Shown: positions 41,179-51,148, numbered from the stretch's first letter. The stretch: 64,000 bases of DNA from Parietichytrium sp. I65-24A (GCA_012862575.1 BLSF01000002.1:806001-870000), one strand, 5' to 3'. The notes: generated by a model not told the origin, from the sequence alone. Numbers and translations are program-made.

Positions 41179-42633
41179 TCAAGCGATATCATCACACACA
41201 TGCTGTGCGGGCTGCTCCCACCAAACCTTGATGGCTTTGGCCGTCTGGGCGATACATTTTTCTACCGTCGGTACCGTGCTGTCTAACACCTGCTCTGTTC
41301 GCCGGAGGTTGTCACCAAGTCTGAAAGATGATTCTTTTGCAAGCTGTTGGATTTTTGCAATCCGCTGTGCGCCAAAGCTTTCTCTAGTTGTTTCAAATCG
41401 CGCGAGGTATTGCGAATGAAGGTTGGCTATATCGGAGTGATCTGCCATTCCGCACACCAACGTCGGCGGGTGGTCGGGAATAGACCGAGCACTTTCAGCA
41501 AGAGAGCTTGGGGCGATTTTAGGATTCTCCAGTGCTTCCTCAAGCATCAATAACTCGATATTGAGGATTTCACCCAACGCAATGCTGACATTCCCGCCCT
41601 CCCCGCCAATCTCTTCCAAAATGTCATCAAAGTATTTCAGGCGCTCTTTCACGATCGCGGCTCGTTTTTGCGTTGATTTTATGGTGTGCGCAACAGTGCT
41701 CATACAAGACTCCAACTCTAGTTTCGGTTTCGAGGACGCCGCGCTACTTTCCATGCTCGAAAGCTCGGCCTCGAGATCCAATATCTTCTTTTGGAGCTCG
41801 TTGATCTGTTTACCGCTATTCTCCACTGCGTTTTCCAGCCCCGCCTGGGCAAGAAGGTCTGGATGCGCATTTCTGTTCATCGCGTGCTGCTCGATTTCGG
41901 CTTCAAGCTGGCTATTTTTACTTCTCAATACCAAAAGCTCCCGCATCATCTCCCCAGTCAGTTGCTCGAGCATCTCCGCAGCGGCACCATCGTCTTCTCC
42001 CCTGGTGAGCACAAAATCCAGCTTCCCCGGACTTTTAATGTGCGAGCCCAGCTCCTTCTGACAGCGCTGCATCTCGGTCATCGCATTTCTCAGCGATGCC
42101 GACTCTCGGTCTTTGCCGAGCGCCGACACCATGGCCATGACGACAGCCTCGGTCTCCTTCACCTTTGCTGCAGCTTCCGCCATGCTGCACTCTCTCTCCG
42201 TCAATCGATCTGCCAGGGCCTCCTCCTGCCGCAGCCTCTCTCCGAGCACCTCCATCTCCCGCACTAGCTCCTTTCGCTCCTCCTCGTCACATTCTTCCCC
42301 GTCACCGTCGCCAATATCATCGCCCTCATTGCTGCCATCATCTGCTTCAACATCATTGTCAGCATTTTTGCTCGCCAGGAGAAGCTTGGCGTTCAGCACA
42401 AGCCGCTCCACATGCTCCTCCTCGCGCACCTCCTCGCACATCCAGCGTAATGCCTCAGCCGCCCTCGAGTCGCGGCACAGCAATGCCAGCTCTTCATCAC
42501 TCGGCGGGTCCATGCGAGCATATCGCCCCACACCAGCAAACTCCACGCCTGCGACGCCGCCACGCAGCCATCGAGCAGCCCGACGCGATACATCCGCCGC
42601 GTTCTCCACTCTCTCTGCCCTTCGCCGCTCCAT
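41179..42633 (-). CDS. Coiled-coil protein, possibly augmin/HAUS3-like
   Basis: A 484-residue, largely helical protein with long coiled-coil stretches (about 115-185, 215-300 and 395-430) and an acidic run near residues 88-115. The beginning has 'DEELALLCRDSRAAEALRWMCEEV' followed by an 'ERLVLNAKLLLASK' segment. This loosely recalls the N-terminus of augmin subunit 3 (HAUS3/AUG3), but the resemblance is weak and I do not assign it. The end, 'KAIKVWWEQPAQHVCDDIA', is distinctive. The start is the first ATG in frame (42631-42633); a second at 42511-42513 (MDPPSDEEL) fits the possible homology better. Open frame continues to 42921 without an ATG. It converges with the DEAD-box gene. Confidence 0.75.
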   Translation of the reverse strand: MERRRAERVENAADVSRRAARWLRGGVAGVEFAGVGRYARMDPPSDEELALLCRDSRAAEALRWMCEEVREEEHVERLVLNAKLLLASKNADNDVEADDGSNEGDDIGDGDGEECDEEERKELVREMEVLGERLRQEEALADRLTERECSMAEAAAKVKETEAVVMAMVSALGKDRESASLRNAMTEMQRCQKELGSHIKSPGKLDFVLTRGEDDGAAAEMLEQLTGEMMRELLVLRSKNSQLEAEIEQHAMNRNAHPDLLAQAGLENAVENSGKQINELQKKILDLEAELSSMESSAASSKPKLELESCMSTVAHTIKSTQKRAAIVKERLKYFDDILEEIGGEGGNVSIALGEILNIELLMLEEALENPKIAPSSLAESARSIPDHPPTLVCGMADHSDIANLHSQYLARFETTRESFGAQRIAKIQQLAKESSFRLGDNLRRTEQVLDSTVPTVEKCIAQTAKAIKVWWEQPAQHVCDDIA

Positions 42634-42987
42634 GGCCGCGCCTCCAGGTTGAAAGCCTTTTGACCGCACGTCCTTGTTGACAGTTTCCTTGTCGCGGTGA
42701 CCGTTGCCGACGAAGAAACCAACTACGGGCGAATACACTGGCGATTCCGCGCGCAGGGTCAAGACAACTGGAGTGTTCTTCGTCCGGCGGTCCGGCGGTG
42801 CGACCCGCAGCTCGGTCGGAGTTCTTGACGGTTGGTCTGGCTTTGCTGACGGTTGGTCTGGCTTTGCTGTGTGCTGTTCTTGCTGCTCCCAGAGGCGATC
42901 GGATCCGTGATGATCACCCACGATAACTCACAACTTGACAGCGAGCGGGAACAAACCTGTGCGACTTTCCGTCTTCTCTCGCCGTGC

Positions 42988-43022
<35 letters not shown>

Positions 43023-43486
43023 CACTTTTCTATTCATTAACCGTCCGCACTTTCGCTCTCTTCATGTTCAATGTTCTGAATCTGAATTCTGAATGACTGT
43101 GAATGAACTTGTGTTTAAAAAAATCGAAAGTGAAATTCTCAAAACTCCACACATTCTTGCGGAACGCTTTAGACACCCACCAAGTACTATGCAATCACCT
43201 ATATAATCAGTAATACTCAGTCCCCTTCTTGTGCCGTGGTTTCTTTGTCCCATGCCACAGTGCGACAGTGCCACAGCTGAGTTGGTGTCCTCGCCGAGTA
43301 CACTCGCAGTTCCCCAACCAGAAGAGCCGCTCTTCTGACTGCTTGCCAACTGCGACTGTCCCTGGCAACCCAAGCTGCCGTGTTTCTCCCAGCAGCGGCT
43401 CTGGGTGTTCTGGTTGTTCTGGGTGTTCTGGGTTTTCTGGGTGGCTTGGCGCGTGGAGCTCGAAGGGTGTTGGTTTTGGAGGCGCC
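42634..43486. promoter_or_regulatory. Divergent promoter region with CT tract
   Basis: 853 bases between the coiled-coil gene (minus) and SF3A3 (plus). A pure CT run lies at 42989-43019. The open frames on both strands extend into this region without ATGs and with no conserved content. Confidence 0.5.
42989..43019. repeat. (CT)n microsatellite
   Basis: An uninterrupted CT run of about 31 bases, roughly equidistant from the two divergent start codons. Confidence 0.9.
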
Positions 43487-44983
43487 ATGGAGGAGGCGCG
43501 CGCGACGCTGGAGGAGCTGGAAGGTCTCGAGCGAGCGGCGGTGGAGTCGCTTCGCGATAAGATGCTTGGCTCTGCGCGCAGCTCCGCGCAGCGCGTCCGA
43601 GCGGACTATGGCATCGCGCAGTTCCTGAAGGAATGCAGAACGCTGGCGGACGGTCTGCTGGTGAGTGACGAGGAGAATGCGGACGTGAAAGCGCTGGGCG
43701 TTTCAGAACGTGTGCGCGCGGAGAAGGAGAAGATTAGAGCGGGTGGCTTGGGTGGGTTCTACACGGAGAAAAAGCGCATAGCAGAGTATCATGCGAGATA
43801 TCCGGAGGCATTCAGGCAGCGAGATGTGCTGGAGATGTGCAAAGCCAAGGGGGAGGCGGTGCCTACTTGGAGTGGGGAAGAGCGTTCCGGCAAGTACCTG
43901 GATCTGCACAGGTTTCACTTGCAGTACCAGAATGTGGTGCTGAAAGGGAAAGACAACAAGGCGCGTGTGTCATATACTGAGTACTTGGATTTGTTAGGCG
44001 ACTTTCTGCATATTGACCTTCGCGTCAAGGCGCAAAAAGACTATCTCGCATACTTGCAAGAACTCTTCGAGTATCTGTTAAGTTTTCACGAACGTGCGCA
44101 CGCTCTGGTGGCTATCGACATGGGTCGAGTTGATCACCGCTTCAATGCGGCCTGGGAAGACAATAAAGTACCTGGATGGGAAGTTGACCCCATTGACCCA
44201 AGCACGGAAACACCTGGCTCACTTTGCGATAGACTTGGGTCGGATGAACTCAGTCGCCAGCTGCTGCTTCGAGGTGTCAAATCTGGAGGGACCCCGCCGC
44301 AGCGCGCCGAAAGGCTTATCATGGTACTCAAGGCGCGTAAGGTCGGTGGCAAGGAGACTCAAAGCAAGCAGTACGGTAAAGCTATCCTGTTTGATGCGAA
44401 GCAAGTCGCCATGCTCGAGGCTCGCGTGCAATCATTGGTAGAAATGCTGGGAGAGTCGCTGGACGCAACCAAACGTTTCATCACACGAAAACAGACCCAG
44501 ACTTATGAGGAGATTTTGAGGGAAGAAAAGGAAGAGCATGAGCAAGAGATGAACGACGATGCCGACGACGAAAATCTGTATGAGGATGATGAAGAGAAGA
44601 TGGTCTTTGACAACCCTCTCAACGTTCCTTTAGATTTCGACGGGAAACCTATACCTCTCTGGCTGTACAAACTACATGGCCTCGGGGTGGAGTATAACTG
44701 CGAAATTTGCGGAAACTACTCTTACCGTGGTCGGCGTGCTTTTGACAGGCACTTTCAGGAATGGCGCCACGCTCACGGCATGAGAGCCCTCGGAATCCCG
44801 AACACAATGCATTTTCACCAGATCACGAAAATCGAAGATGTACGGTCTTTGTATGAAAAACTTCAACACTCAATCAAATCCGAGACCTTTAATCCCGAGG
44901 AAAATGAGCAGGTCGAAGACGATCAAGGCAATGTTTACTCGAAGAAGACTTACCTTGACTTGAAACGCCAGGGCCTTCTTTGA
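43487..44983 (+). CDS. SF3A3: Splicing factor 3A subunit 3 (SF3a60/Prp9)
   Basis: A 498-residue intronless protein, nearly the human length (501). Family blocks: 'FYTEKKRIAEYHARYP' (human has a DRLKQIKDFHRKHP-like helix), 'YLDLHRFHLQYQNVV', 'YTEYLDLLGDF', and the C-terminal matrin-type C2H2 finger 'YNCEICGNYSYRGRRAFDRHFQEWRHAHGMRALGIPN' (C405, C408 and two His). The end, 'VYSKKTYLDLKRQGLL', is the usual SF3A3 end. It also has a SAP-like segment ('ELSRQLLLRGVKSGGTPPQRAERL', about 255-285). It is part of the SF3a complex of U2 snRNP, needed to form the pre-spliceosome. Its presence shows that a working spliceosome is kept despite few introns. The ATG at 43487 is the first that fits the family. 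Confidence 0.97.
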   Translation: MEEARATLEELEGLERAAVESLRDKMLGSARSSAQRVRADYGIAQFLKECRTLADGLLVSDEENADVKALGVSERVRAEKEKIRAGGLGGFYTEKKRIAEYHARYPEAFRQRDVLEMCKAKGEAVPTWSGEERSGKYLDLHRFHLQYQNVVLKGKDNKARVSYTEYLDLLGDFLHIDLRVKAQKDYLAYLQELFEYLLSFHERAHALVAIDMGRVDHRFNAAWEDNKVPGWEVDPIDPSTETPGSLCDRLGSDELSRQLLLRGVKSGGTPPQRAERLIMVLKARKVGGKETQSKQYGKAILFDAKQVAMLEARVQSLVEMLGESLDATKRFITRKQTQTYEEILREEKEEHEQEMNDDADDENLYEDDEEKMVFDNPLNVPLDFDGKPIPLWLYKLHGLGVEYNCEICGNYSYRGRRAFDRHFQEWRHAHGMRALGIPNTMHFHQITKIEDVRSLYEKLQHSIKSETFNPEENEQVEDDQGNVYSKKTYLDLKRQGLL

Positions 44984-45772
44984 TCAATTCGGGGGAACTT
45001 GAGCCACTCTCAACTACGCGAGACATGGCCGAACAAAGCATAAGTGGGTGTCTGGGATTGCTCCGACACCATCAATCAAGGTTGTGAAATACGGCAAACA
45101 ACATGCGCTTCAGCAGTCGGTTCTCTCGCTGCAAGCCTGCCTTGCGTCAAGCAACATCCCGGTATAACGATCGAAATGTATCATGGGCTCAAGAAAAAAC
45201 GAGCTTATTTCAACTCGAGACCCGCTCCCATTTACCTTGCCGCATACCAAGCTATCAGCCCGTGGCCTCGGGTAACCTATGAAAGACGCCACACTCGCCA
45301 CACAGTACTGACATGTGAGTACTGTACCGGTACCCGTACCACTTGACACGTAGTCTTCTTTAGAAATACTAAGCTAGCCTCTTGACCACCTTGCGTGTAC
45401 TAGTACCCGAAAATTTTTTTAACGGTTTTGTAATCTGGGAAGGGTCAACTTGGCAAACTTGCGACGACCGTCACTCAAAGTCAATAGAGAGCCACCGGGG
45501 AGCCAGAGGTGCGAGAGGCTGTTCCGAACACAGTGCAGTGTGCTTTGCGGAATAGAAAGCGAGCTGAACGCTTGAATACTGCGCGCAAAAGAGGGCTTGA
45601 GACACGGCGAAACCGAGCTTTTGCTGACGGACAGGTGACCTGAACCCTCTGTGTTCGGTTCATCTATTGCCCCGCGGCTGCTGACTGGCCAGCCGAGTGC
45701 TCGAGGAGGGTTGCTTGATTGGCAAGCACACTCGCTGGAACTCGCAGCTTGTGGCTCAGGCGGGAGAAAAGG
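44984..45772. other. Gap between SF3A3 and NAP1
   Basis: 789 bases with the SF3A3 3' UTR and the NAP1 promoter. It contains a GTAC-rich near-palindrome (45304-45322), found again at 51306-51324. No gene is seen. Confidence 0.4.
45304..45322. repeat. Dispersed 19-base near-palindrome, copy 1
   Basis: AGTACTGACATGTGAGTAC; identical to 51306-51324. It is centred on ACATGT. More GTAC words follow it directly (CTGTACCGGTACCCGTACC). Confidence 0.9.
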
Positions 45773-48700
45773 ATGGCTTCCAAGTTTGCTGATCGCCTCG
45801 TGGTGCTCGAGGATGCAGGCGCGGCCCTTCAAGCTAAACTACACTTTTATAGGGAGCAGTGGAAGTCGAATGATACGAAGCCTTCAGTTTTGACGAACCA
45901 ATCTTTTGAAAAGGTTCGGAAGGTTCTCGAAAAAAAATTTCCGACCGGCGAGCTAAAGAAAGAGAAGGGGCTGGACGCGTTCTTTCGCGAAAGCGAGTCC
46001 ATCGTCAATCAGCTCAGAGGCGCCTATCAGACCATGGTCGGTGTTCTTCGCTTCAAGCAAAATGCTATGTCTCTACTGAACCAGGCATCCATGGTGCTGA
46101 GTGATGTTCCCGAGTTTTCAAGTGTCTCTCAAGTGGTTTGGAGTGTTTTGCGCCTGTTGGCGCTTTGTGCGCAGGTGCAGATCCAGCTGGCAGCTCTCAA
46201 AGAGAAGAAGCTCGTGGCTGCGTTGTATTTCAACGCGATTAAACTCCATTGTTCTTCGAACGGAAATCAAACCAAATTGAACGAGGAACAACAAAAATAC
46301 GTGGAACTCAGTGCGTATTTATTGGCGCTTGATGAAAATGCGGTGCGGTGTGTACAAGACGAACTTTTGAGCAATCGAAGCCTCGCAAACACCGTCCGAA
46401 CGGCTTTGTTAGCAATCGCTCCATCGTACCTTGCCGCAACCAACAATAAGAACATTTCTACCAAAGGAGCGCTCAGTTTGAATGCCCTGGAGCCTTCGTC
46501 TTACGCCATGCCTCCAGACTTGAGGACTGTGTTTCCGTACATATCATCCGAAGAGGCGCAGTGTTGGATTTCTTACGGGCTGCTGTGCTGCCCTATGGCC
46601 ATATTTGCGAATTCCGAGGAGTCCGAAGATACCATGCTCAATCTGCTAAAGTCTGTTCTCAGCAATACTTTAACAGTGCCAATCTATCGAGAGATGTCCA
46701 TCCTCATTCACGAGCATTTCCAGCTCCTGCTGAGCTGGTTTCCAGGGAAAGGGGCAAACGCGCCAACTGTGAGCAGTCAAAGTCTCAGCAAGGTAAAGAA
46801 GATGCTCGGCGAAGCAGTCGCAGATGCAAACGCAGGAATGGCGACCTCGCACGCGGCCCTACGCAGGCACTTGCGAAATATTTTGCAAAACCTCTACATC
46901 GCAGTATCCGATATGCCTGGCATTTTGGGTCCAAAAATGACAGTAGTCCTTGCAGCCCTGGCACTCTCCAAGAAAGAGATTGTGTCGTACTTTCGCCATT
47001 ACCCAGGGCAGCTTGCCCCATCCAAGCACCAAGTGGGCGTTCTGGGAAGTATCACAGGAGGCAATGCAAAGCAGGATTCGTCCAAATTGAGAGATGACTC
47101 CATCGGAGAGCTCATCCTTGCTCATTTGAAGCTCGTATCCTTGGTCCTCAAGTTTGACGGAGTGGTCAAGGCTTACAGCACAGAAATGCTATACGAGTCG
47201 GCCCCTGTTCTCGTGGAGAGCACTCATGAGCAGCTCAAGTCCCTTTGTGCATCGTTTCCCAACAACAAACTCGTGGAAGAGTGCGAAGGGCTTTTCGCCG
47301 AAGTGTGTCAGTTGCTCACAGCGCGAGGGTCGGGAGCCGAAATCGCCAAGTTGTGCAGGCGCATTGAAACTGTGATTCTTATGAACGAAACTCTTTCCGC
47401 AGGAAACATATCAGGTCAATATAGCCTTTTGGCTTGGCGAAGCGGTGCTCTGGAGTGCGTCGCGGATCTATCTGTGCACGTGAATATTGTTGAGGACCTT
47501 CATGGAATGCTAGGAAAATATGCCTCGCTTGGAGCGCTGTTGTTTTTCCGAGCGGCTTCCGAGTCCGCGTTCCAAGACCTCCTTCGCGACAATACAAAGT
47601 GTGACTCTGCCGTTGCCCTCGTCCATGCTCTTCGCGATGCGCCACTACTTCTGCATCGTTTCAATGCAGAAGAGTTTGACTCGGTGAAAAAAATCGCAGT
47701 TCGTGACGCCAGCCAGCGCCTGAAAAGGATCATGGGGCGCATCGACAAGCTGATGAGCCAATATTTTACGGAAAGAAATGCCGTGCTGGTCAATTCCACT
47801 GAACCTCTGACTGCCGCCAAAGTTCTCAAGCGGAAATACGCAAAACGCGCCATGCAAGAGAGCAATGGTGGGCTAGGTGATAAAGAAGCACAGGAAATTA
47901 AGATTGCAGCGCGGGCTCTTGGGGCAGATCGCCAGGTGGACACGAATGGCAATCGAAAGAAAATGGGCGCGCGCCAGGGCTCTGGAGCTTTGTCTGGCGA
48001 ATCCGGCCATCAACGAGCTCGGTCGCCGAACGGTCGCATCTTCAAAATCAAGTATTGCAACCCAGGCGTTGAGAGCAAGTTTGAAAACCGTGCCAGCGTC
48101 GCCCGTCTGAACGAAATCAAGCAGAACCTGCTCAATTTGGCAAACGCTCTGGGCCGATGCGATGATCTTTCCTCCGCCGCTGTGCGATACGTTATAGTCT
48201 GCGATCATATCTTTTCTCCGAGAGACATGCTTCGTAGCGTACTGAACGACTGGCTTCGCGACAAGGTTCGCAAGGCACTTTTGCACGAGTACGCATCCAA
48301 TATGATCGCACGGCCTTCGCAGATGCTGTCTTTTATTGAATCTGCATTTCACGTCGTTGACCTAGTTGGGAACCATGCCAGTGTTCCTACGAATCCATTG
48401 AAGCAGCTTGTCCTCTTTGAACAAAGTGGCGGCGTGGCGGCTGCGAAACTCCAGCCAATGGATGTGGTGCCAACAGAAGTACTAAAATCCGCGGCTCTGG
48501 CCCACGTGTCTGCGTATCAGCAGGCCGGCAACAGTGTTGGTGGACCTCAGAATGGCTCTAGCGGAGTGAACTCCAAAGATGCCGCCCTTGCGTCATCTGT
48601 GGGAGGAACTGGCGCTGGCAGTGCAACACCATCTGGCCGGCGCTCGCTTCCGGTGTTTGCAGATACTTTGGGCGGCTGGTTCTCCCACTTTGTGGAGAAT

Positions 48701-50479
48701 CTGCTCTCACCTGGAGTTGAGCACGCAAGCATCATTCAAAGTATCGGAATGTCACCTGGGTCCTCGTTCACGGTCCCCAACACAGGAGGGGACGGGATCG
48801 GGGTCTCTAACGGGGCATCGGGGTTGGTAGCTGCAGCAGGCCGCAAGGCCGGGGTACATCAAGCAAGCCAGATGCAGCGCCATGCCAGCCTTGAGAGCAA
48901 GTCGAGCGGTGACAGCGACGGTGGACAACAGTTTGGCATTGGATCTGCAATAGAAAGGCGTAATGTTCACGCCGGTATCGACGCTTCGTCGGCGACCTGC
49001 CCGCTGCGCGATGGCGTTCAAGTCAAAATTATGGGCGCAAGAAGCACTAGCAACCCGTCCTGGGCTATGAGTAATGGGCAGCAAGGTTTTGGAACGCCAG
49101 GCGTCGTGTATTCTGAGCACGCAGGAGGATTTGTTCGAGTGAAGGAATCTCAACAGAAAGGAAGGGTTCAGAACAAAGCTAGGATGTTGTTTAATGACAA
49201 CGACAAGTTTGCCGCTGAGCAATGGCTATGTCAAAAGGAGCTCGGAACCGTTTGCAAGCTTGTTGGAGCTCGCGGCACGCGTGTCATCGAAAGAAATCTG
49301 GTTGCGGTTGTTGCAAGTCAGACAAAACGAATCCTGGCCAATTTGAGGGAGAGCAAGGCAAAGTTGCAAGAGTTCGCGCGTCAAATAGACAGTGGCGACA
49401 CCACAGCTGCGTTGAACACGGCTCAGGATATCCCCAAGGCGGCTACGATCTCAGCGTGCTTGATCACCACGGGACATGCCTTGAACATTCGCAGGGCGCT
49501 CAAGGAGGCGCTGGGGGAGGAGCTTAAAACTAGTTCATTTGTTGTTCACTCTGCTTTGGAGCACGCCGTGTCTCGCTGGGGAAGTAGTTCTGAAATGGCC
49601 GAAGTCCACTCACTGATCCGCGGGACCATCCGAAGCGAACTAGTTGAAGCCTTTGGCGACGGAAGATCCAAGAGGGCCCAGAATCGCGCGACCGGTCGTG
49701 CTCTGAAAGAGAAGCTAGACACGGTAGCTGCATCTACTGGCGTCCTCGACGACTGCGAAGTCGATCATGTCTTGCAGACAACGCTTGCCTCAATCATCAT
49801 GAGCGATTGCAACAGGGAATTGCTCAAGTTACTTCCCTATGCGGTGAGCGCGTCCTTCGTTCAAGACGCCTGGAAAACGTCAGACGTCATTCCAGGCCTC
49901 AATGCACATGCAAATAACGTGCATGTCATCCCGACCGGCATGCGCGCTTTGCTCTCTGTGGCGATGCCCATCTGCTTCCAGCTCCTCGGCTCAAATGACT
50001 CCCCGGAGGAGTGGGTGGAGGCAGTGAAAGTGACGATGCTTGACCACATCAGGTCAGGATTTGCAGTCGTCGGGGCGATGAAAGAGACTGAAGGCACCGT
50101 TCACAAAGATTGGCCACTTCGTGGGCTGGTGCTGTACCTTGACTCTGTTCTTAGAGCCTCGGAAGGTTTGCTCACTTACCAGGACCTTGAAGAGAATACC
50201 ATCCCTTTCGCGATGATCCAAGCAGCCACAGTGGATCGCCATCTCGGCAAAGCACATGGAACCGACACACTCATCAATACCGACCAGTTGGAGCGGAACT
50301 CGTCCGAGTCCAAAATGCTCAAGTCAACGTTTTCCAGCGCAGACCTTTTGGGCGCGTCATTCTCTAGCGCAGCATCGTTTAATCTAGGAGGTTTCAACTC
50401 TGGTAAGGACGGGAATGGGTTCGCAAAACTCCGACACGGAATGCTGCCACCAACAGCTCCTGCAAAGATAGTCAGCTAG
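45773..50479 (+). CDS. NAP1: NAP1/HEM family, WAVE (SCAR) complex subunit
   Basis: A 1568-residue intronless protein of the NCKAP1/HEM family. Matching blocks include 'ADRLVVLEDAGAALQAKLHFYRE' at the start, 'AMPPDLRTVFPYISSEEAQCWISYGLL', 'LRRHLRNILQNLYIAVSDMPGILGPKMTVVLAALALSKKEIVSYFRH', 'PGVESKFENRASVARLNEIKQNL', 'VIVCDHIFSPRDMLRS' and the C-terminal helical part. Human NCKAP1 has 1128 residues; the extra length is mostly a Gly/Ser-rich disordered insertion at about 915-1135 plus a Ser-rich tail (1500-1568). NAP1 pairs with Sra1/PIR121 in the pentameric WAVE complex that activates Arp2/3 actin branching downstream of Rac. It acts at the plasma membrane or in actin-driven motility. The first in-frame ATG is 45773. 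It ends 33 bases from the convergent gene at 50513. Confidence 0.93.
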   Translation: MASKFADRLVVLEDAGAALQAKLHFYREQWKSNDTKPSVLTNQSFEKVRKVLEKKFPTGELKKEKGLDAFFRESESIVNQLRGAYQTMVGVLRFKQNAMSLLNQASMVLSDVPEFSSVSQVVWSVLRLLALCAQVQIQLAALKEKKLVAALYFNAIKLHCSSNGNQTKLNEEQQKYVELSAYLLALDENAVRCVQDELLSNRSLANTVRTALLAIAPSYLAATNNKNISTKGALSLNALEPSSYAMPPDLRTVFPYISSEEAQCWISYGLLCCPMAIFANSEESEDTMLNLLKSVLSNTLTVPIYREMSILIHEHFQLLLSWFPGKGANAPTVSSQSLSKVKKMLGEAVADANAGMATSHAALRRHLRNILQNLYIAVSDMPGILGPKMTVVLAALALSKKEIVSYFRHYPGQLAPSKHQVGVLGSITGGNAKQDSSKLRDDSIGELILAHLKLVSLVLKFDGVVKAYSTEMLYESAPVLVESTHEQLKSLCASFPNNKLVEECEGLFAEVCQLLTARGSGAEIAKLCRRIETVILMNETLSAGNISGQYSLLAWRSGALECVADLSVHVNIVEDLHGMLGKYASLGALLFFRAASESAFQDLLRDNTKCDSAVALVHALRDAPLLLHRFNAEEFDSVKKIAVRDASQRLKRIMGRIDKLMSQYFTERNAVLVNSTEPLTAAKVLKRKYAKRAMQESNGGLGDKEAQEIKIAARALGADRQVDTNGNRKKMGARQGSGALSGESGHQRARSPNGRIFKIKYCNPGVESKFENRASVARLNEIKQNLLNLANALGRCDDLSSAAVRYVIVCDHIFSPRDMLRSVLNDWLRDKVRKALLHEYASNMIARPSQMLSFIESAFHVVDLVGNHASVPTNPLKQLVLFEQSGGVAAAKLQPMDVVPTEVLKSAALAHVSAYQQAGNSVGGPQNGSSGVNSKDAALASSVGGTGAGSATPSGRRSLPVFADTLGGWFSHFVENLLSPGVEHASIIQSIGMSPGSSFTVPNTGGDGIGVSNGASGLVAAAGRKAGVHQASQMQRHASLESKSSGDSDGGQQFGIGSAIERRNVHAGIDASSATCPLRDGVQVKIMGARSTSNPSWAMSNGQQGFGTPGVVYSEHAGGFVRVKESQQKGRVQNKARMLFNDNDKFAAEQWLCQKELGTVCKLVGARGTRVIERNLVAVVASQTKRILANLRESKAKLQEFARQIDSGDTTAALNTAQDIPKAATISACLITTGHALNIRRALKEALGEELKTSSFVVHSALEHAVSRWGSSSEMAEVHSLIRGTIRSELVEAFGDGRSKRAQNRATGRALKEKLDTVAASTGVLDDCEVDHVLQTTLASIIMSDCNRELLKLLPYAVSASFVQDAWKTSDVIPGLNAHANNVHVIPTGMRALLSVAMPICFQLLGSNDSPEEWVEAVKVTMLDHIRSGFAVVGAMKETEGTVHKDWPLRGLVLYLDSVLRASEGLLTYQDLEENTIPFAMIQAATVDRHLGKAHGTDTLINTDQLERNSSESKMLKSTFSSADLLGASFSSAASFNLGGFNSGKDGNGFAKLRHGMLPPTAPAKIVS

Positions 50480-50512
50480 CTAGCTAGTAGAGACAAATGA
50501 TCTCACACAACA

Positions 50513-51019
50513 TCAACTCGTAGATTCCGTAGTATGCTCCTCATTTTTATCTGCTGTTACTTGCTGCACGGCCTCTCCCGGGCCTTCCCCCACTTCGGTT
50601 GCTTTCTCTGCGCCAGTTTGTTCCACCTGAACCTTTTTCGCAGGGATCTTTTTAACTTTTGGTCTCTTTAGTCTCCCATCATACGGCTCCTCGGCTCCGG
50701 CCCGCGAGAGGCCAGCTTCTGCGCACACCCCGGCCACCCCCAAGAGCAACGCTCGCGGATCTTGCGCCGTTGTCGCCAGAACCTTCTCAGCCTGGCGAAT
50801 TGCACTCTGCGCTTCGTCGCCGCGTTCCGCTTCCAGGTACCAAGGCCGGTCCTGTGCGATCTCCTTTGGCGGGTGCTTCGACAGGGTCGCAAGGTTGCGC
50901 GACAGCCACTTGGAACCGAACGGAGTGTACTTTGCCTCGTTCTCGTTCTCACCCTCGTTCTTTCTCTTCTTCCGCTTCAGTGCCCCAGACACCAGCTTTT
51001 CGAACTCTGACCCTCCCAT
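50513..51019 (-). CDS. Small basic protein of unknown function
   Basis: A 168-residue intronless protein. It begins 'MGGSEFEKLVSGALKRKKRKNE' with a basic cluster (residues 15-20) fit for nuclear import, has a moderately hydrophobic helical middle ('SAIRQAEKVLATTAQDPRALLLGVAGVCAEAGL') and ends in Lys- and Glu-rich disordered sequence. I recognise no domain. The start is the first ATG (51017-51019), with open frame but no ATG upstream across the tandem repeat. Codon use and Arg/Lys/Glu content look coding. Convergent with NAP1, only 33 bases between stop codons. Confidence 0.65.
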   Translation of the reverse strand: MGGSEFEKLVSGALKRKKRKNEGENENEAKYTPFGSKWLSRNLATLSKHPPKEIAQDRPWYLEAERGDEAQSAIRQAEKVLATTAQDPRALLLGVAGVCAEAGLSRAGAEEPYDGRLKRPKVKKIPAKKVQVEQTGAEKATEVGEGPGEAVQQVTADKNEEHTTESTS

Positions 51020-51040
51020 CCCCGCACTCACACTCAACAC

Positions 51041-51100
51041 ACAAAACACACACAAGTGGAAAGATAAAAGACAAAACACACACAAGAGGAAAGATAAAAG
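51041..51100. repeat. 30-bp tandem repeat
   Basis: Two 30-base units differing by one base, each starting ACAAAACACACACAAG, just upstream of the minus-strand small basic gene. A partial third unit follows. Confidence 0.92.
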
Positions 51101-51111
51101 ACAAAAGACAA

Positions 51112-51115
<4 letters not shown>

Positions 51116-51148
<33 letters not shown>
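51116..51148. repeat. (CT)n microsatellite
   Basis: A CT run about 100 bases upstream of the minus-strand ATG at 51019 (a GA run when read in the direction of that gene). Confidence 0.9.

Noticed and set aside
42113-42680. Two long plus-strand frames (about 170-180 codons), Ser- and Pro/His-rich
   Set aside because: They are antisense shadows of the acidic coiled-coil gene.
42634-42921. Upstream extension of the coiled-coil gene with 'PDQPSAKPDQPS' repeats
   Set aside because: It has no ATG; the frame begins with GTG, not a usual start in eukaryotes.
42989-43019. Regular repeats considered as a CRISPR array, together with 51041-51148
   Set aside because: They are simple CT runs and a two-copy tandem repeat in nuclear eukaryotic DNA, without spacers.
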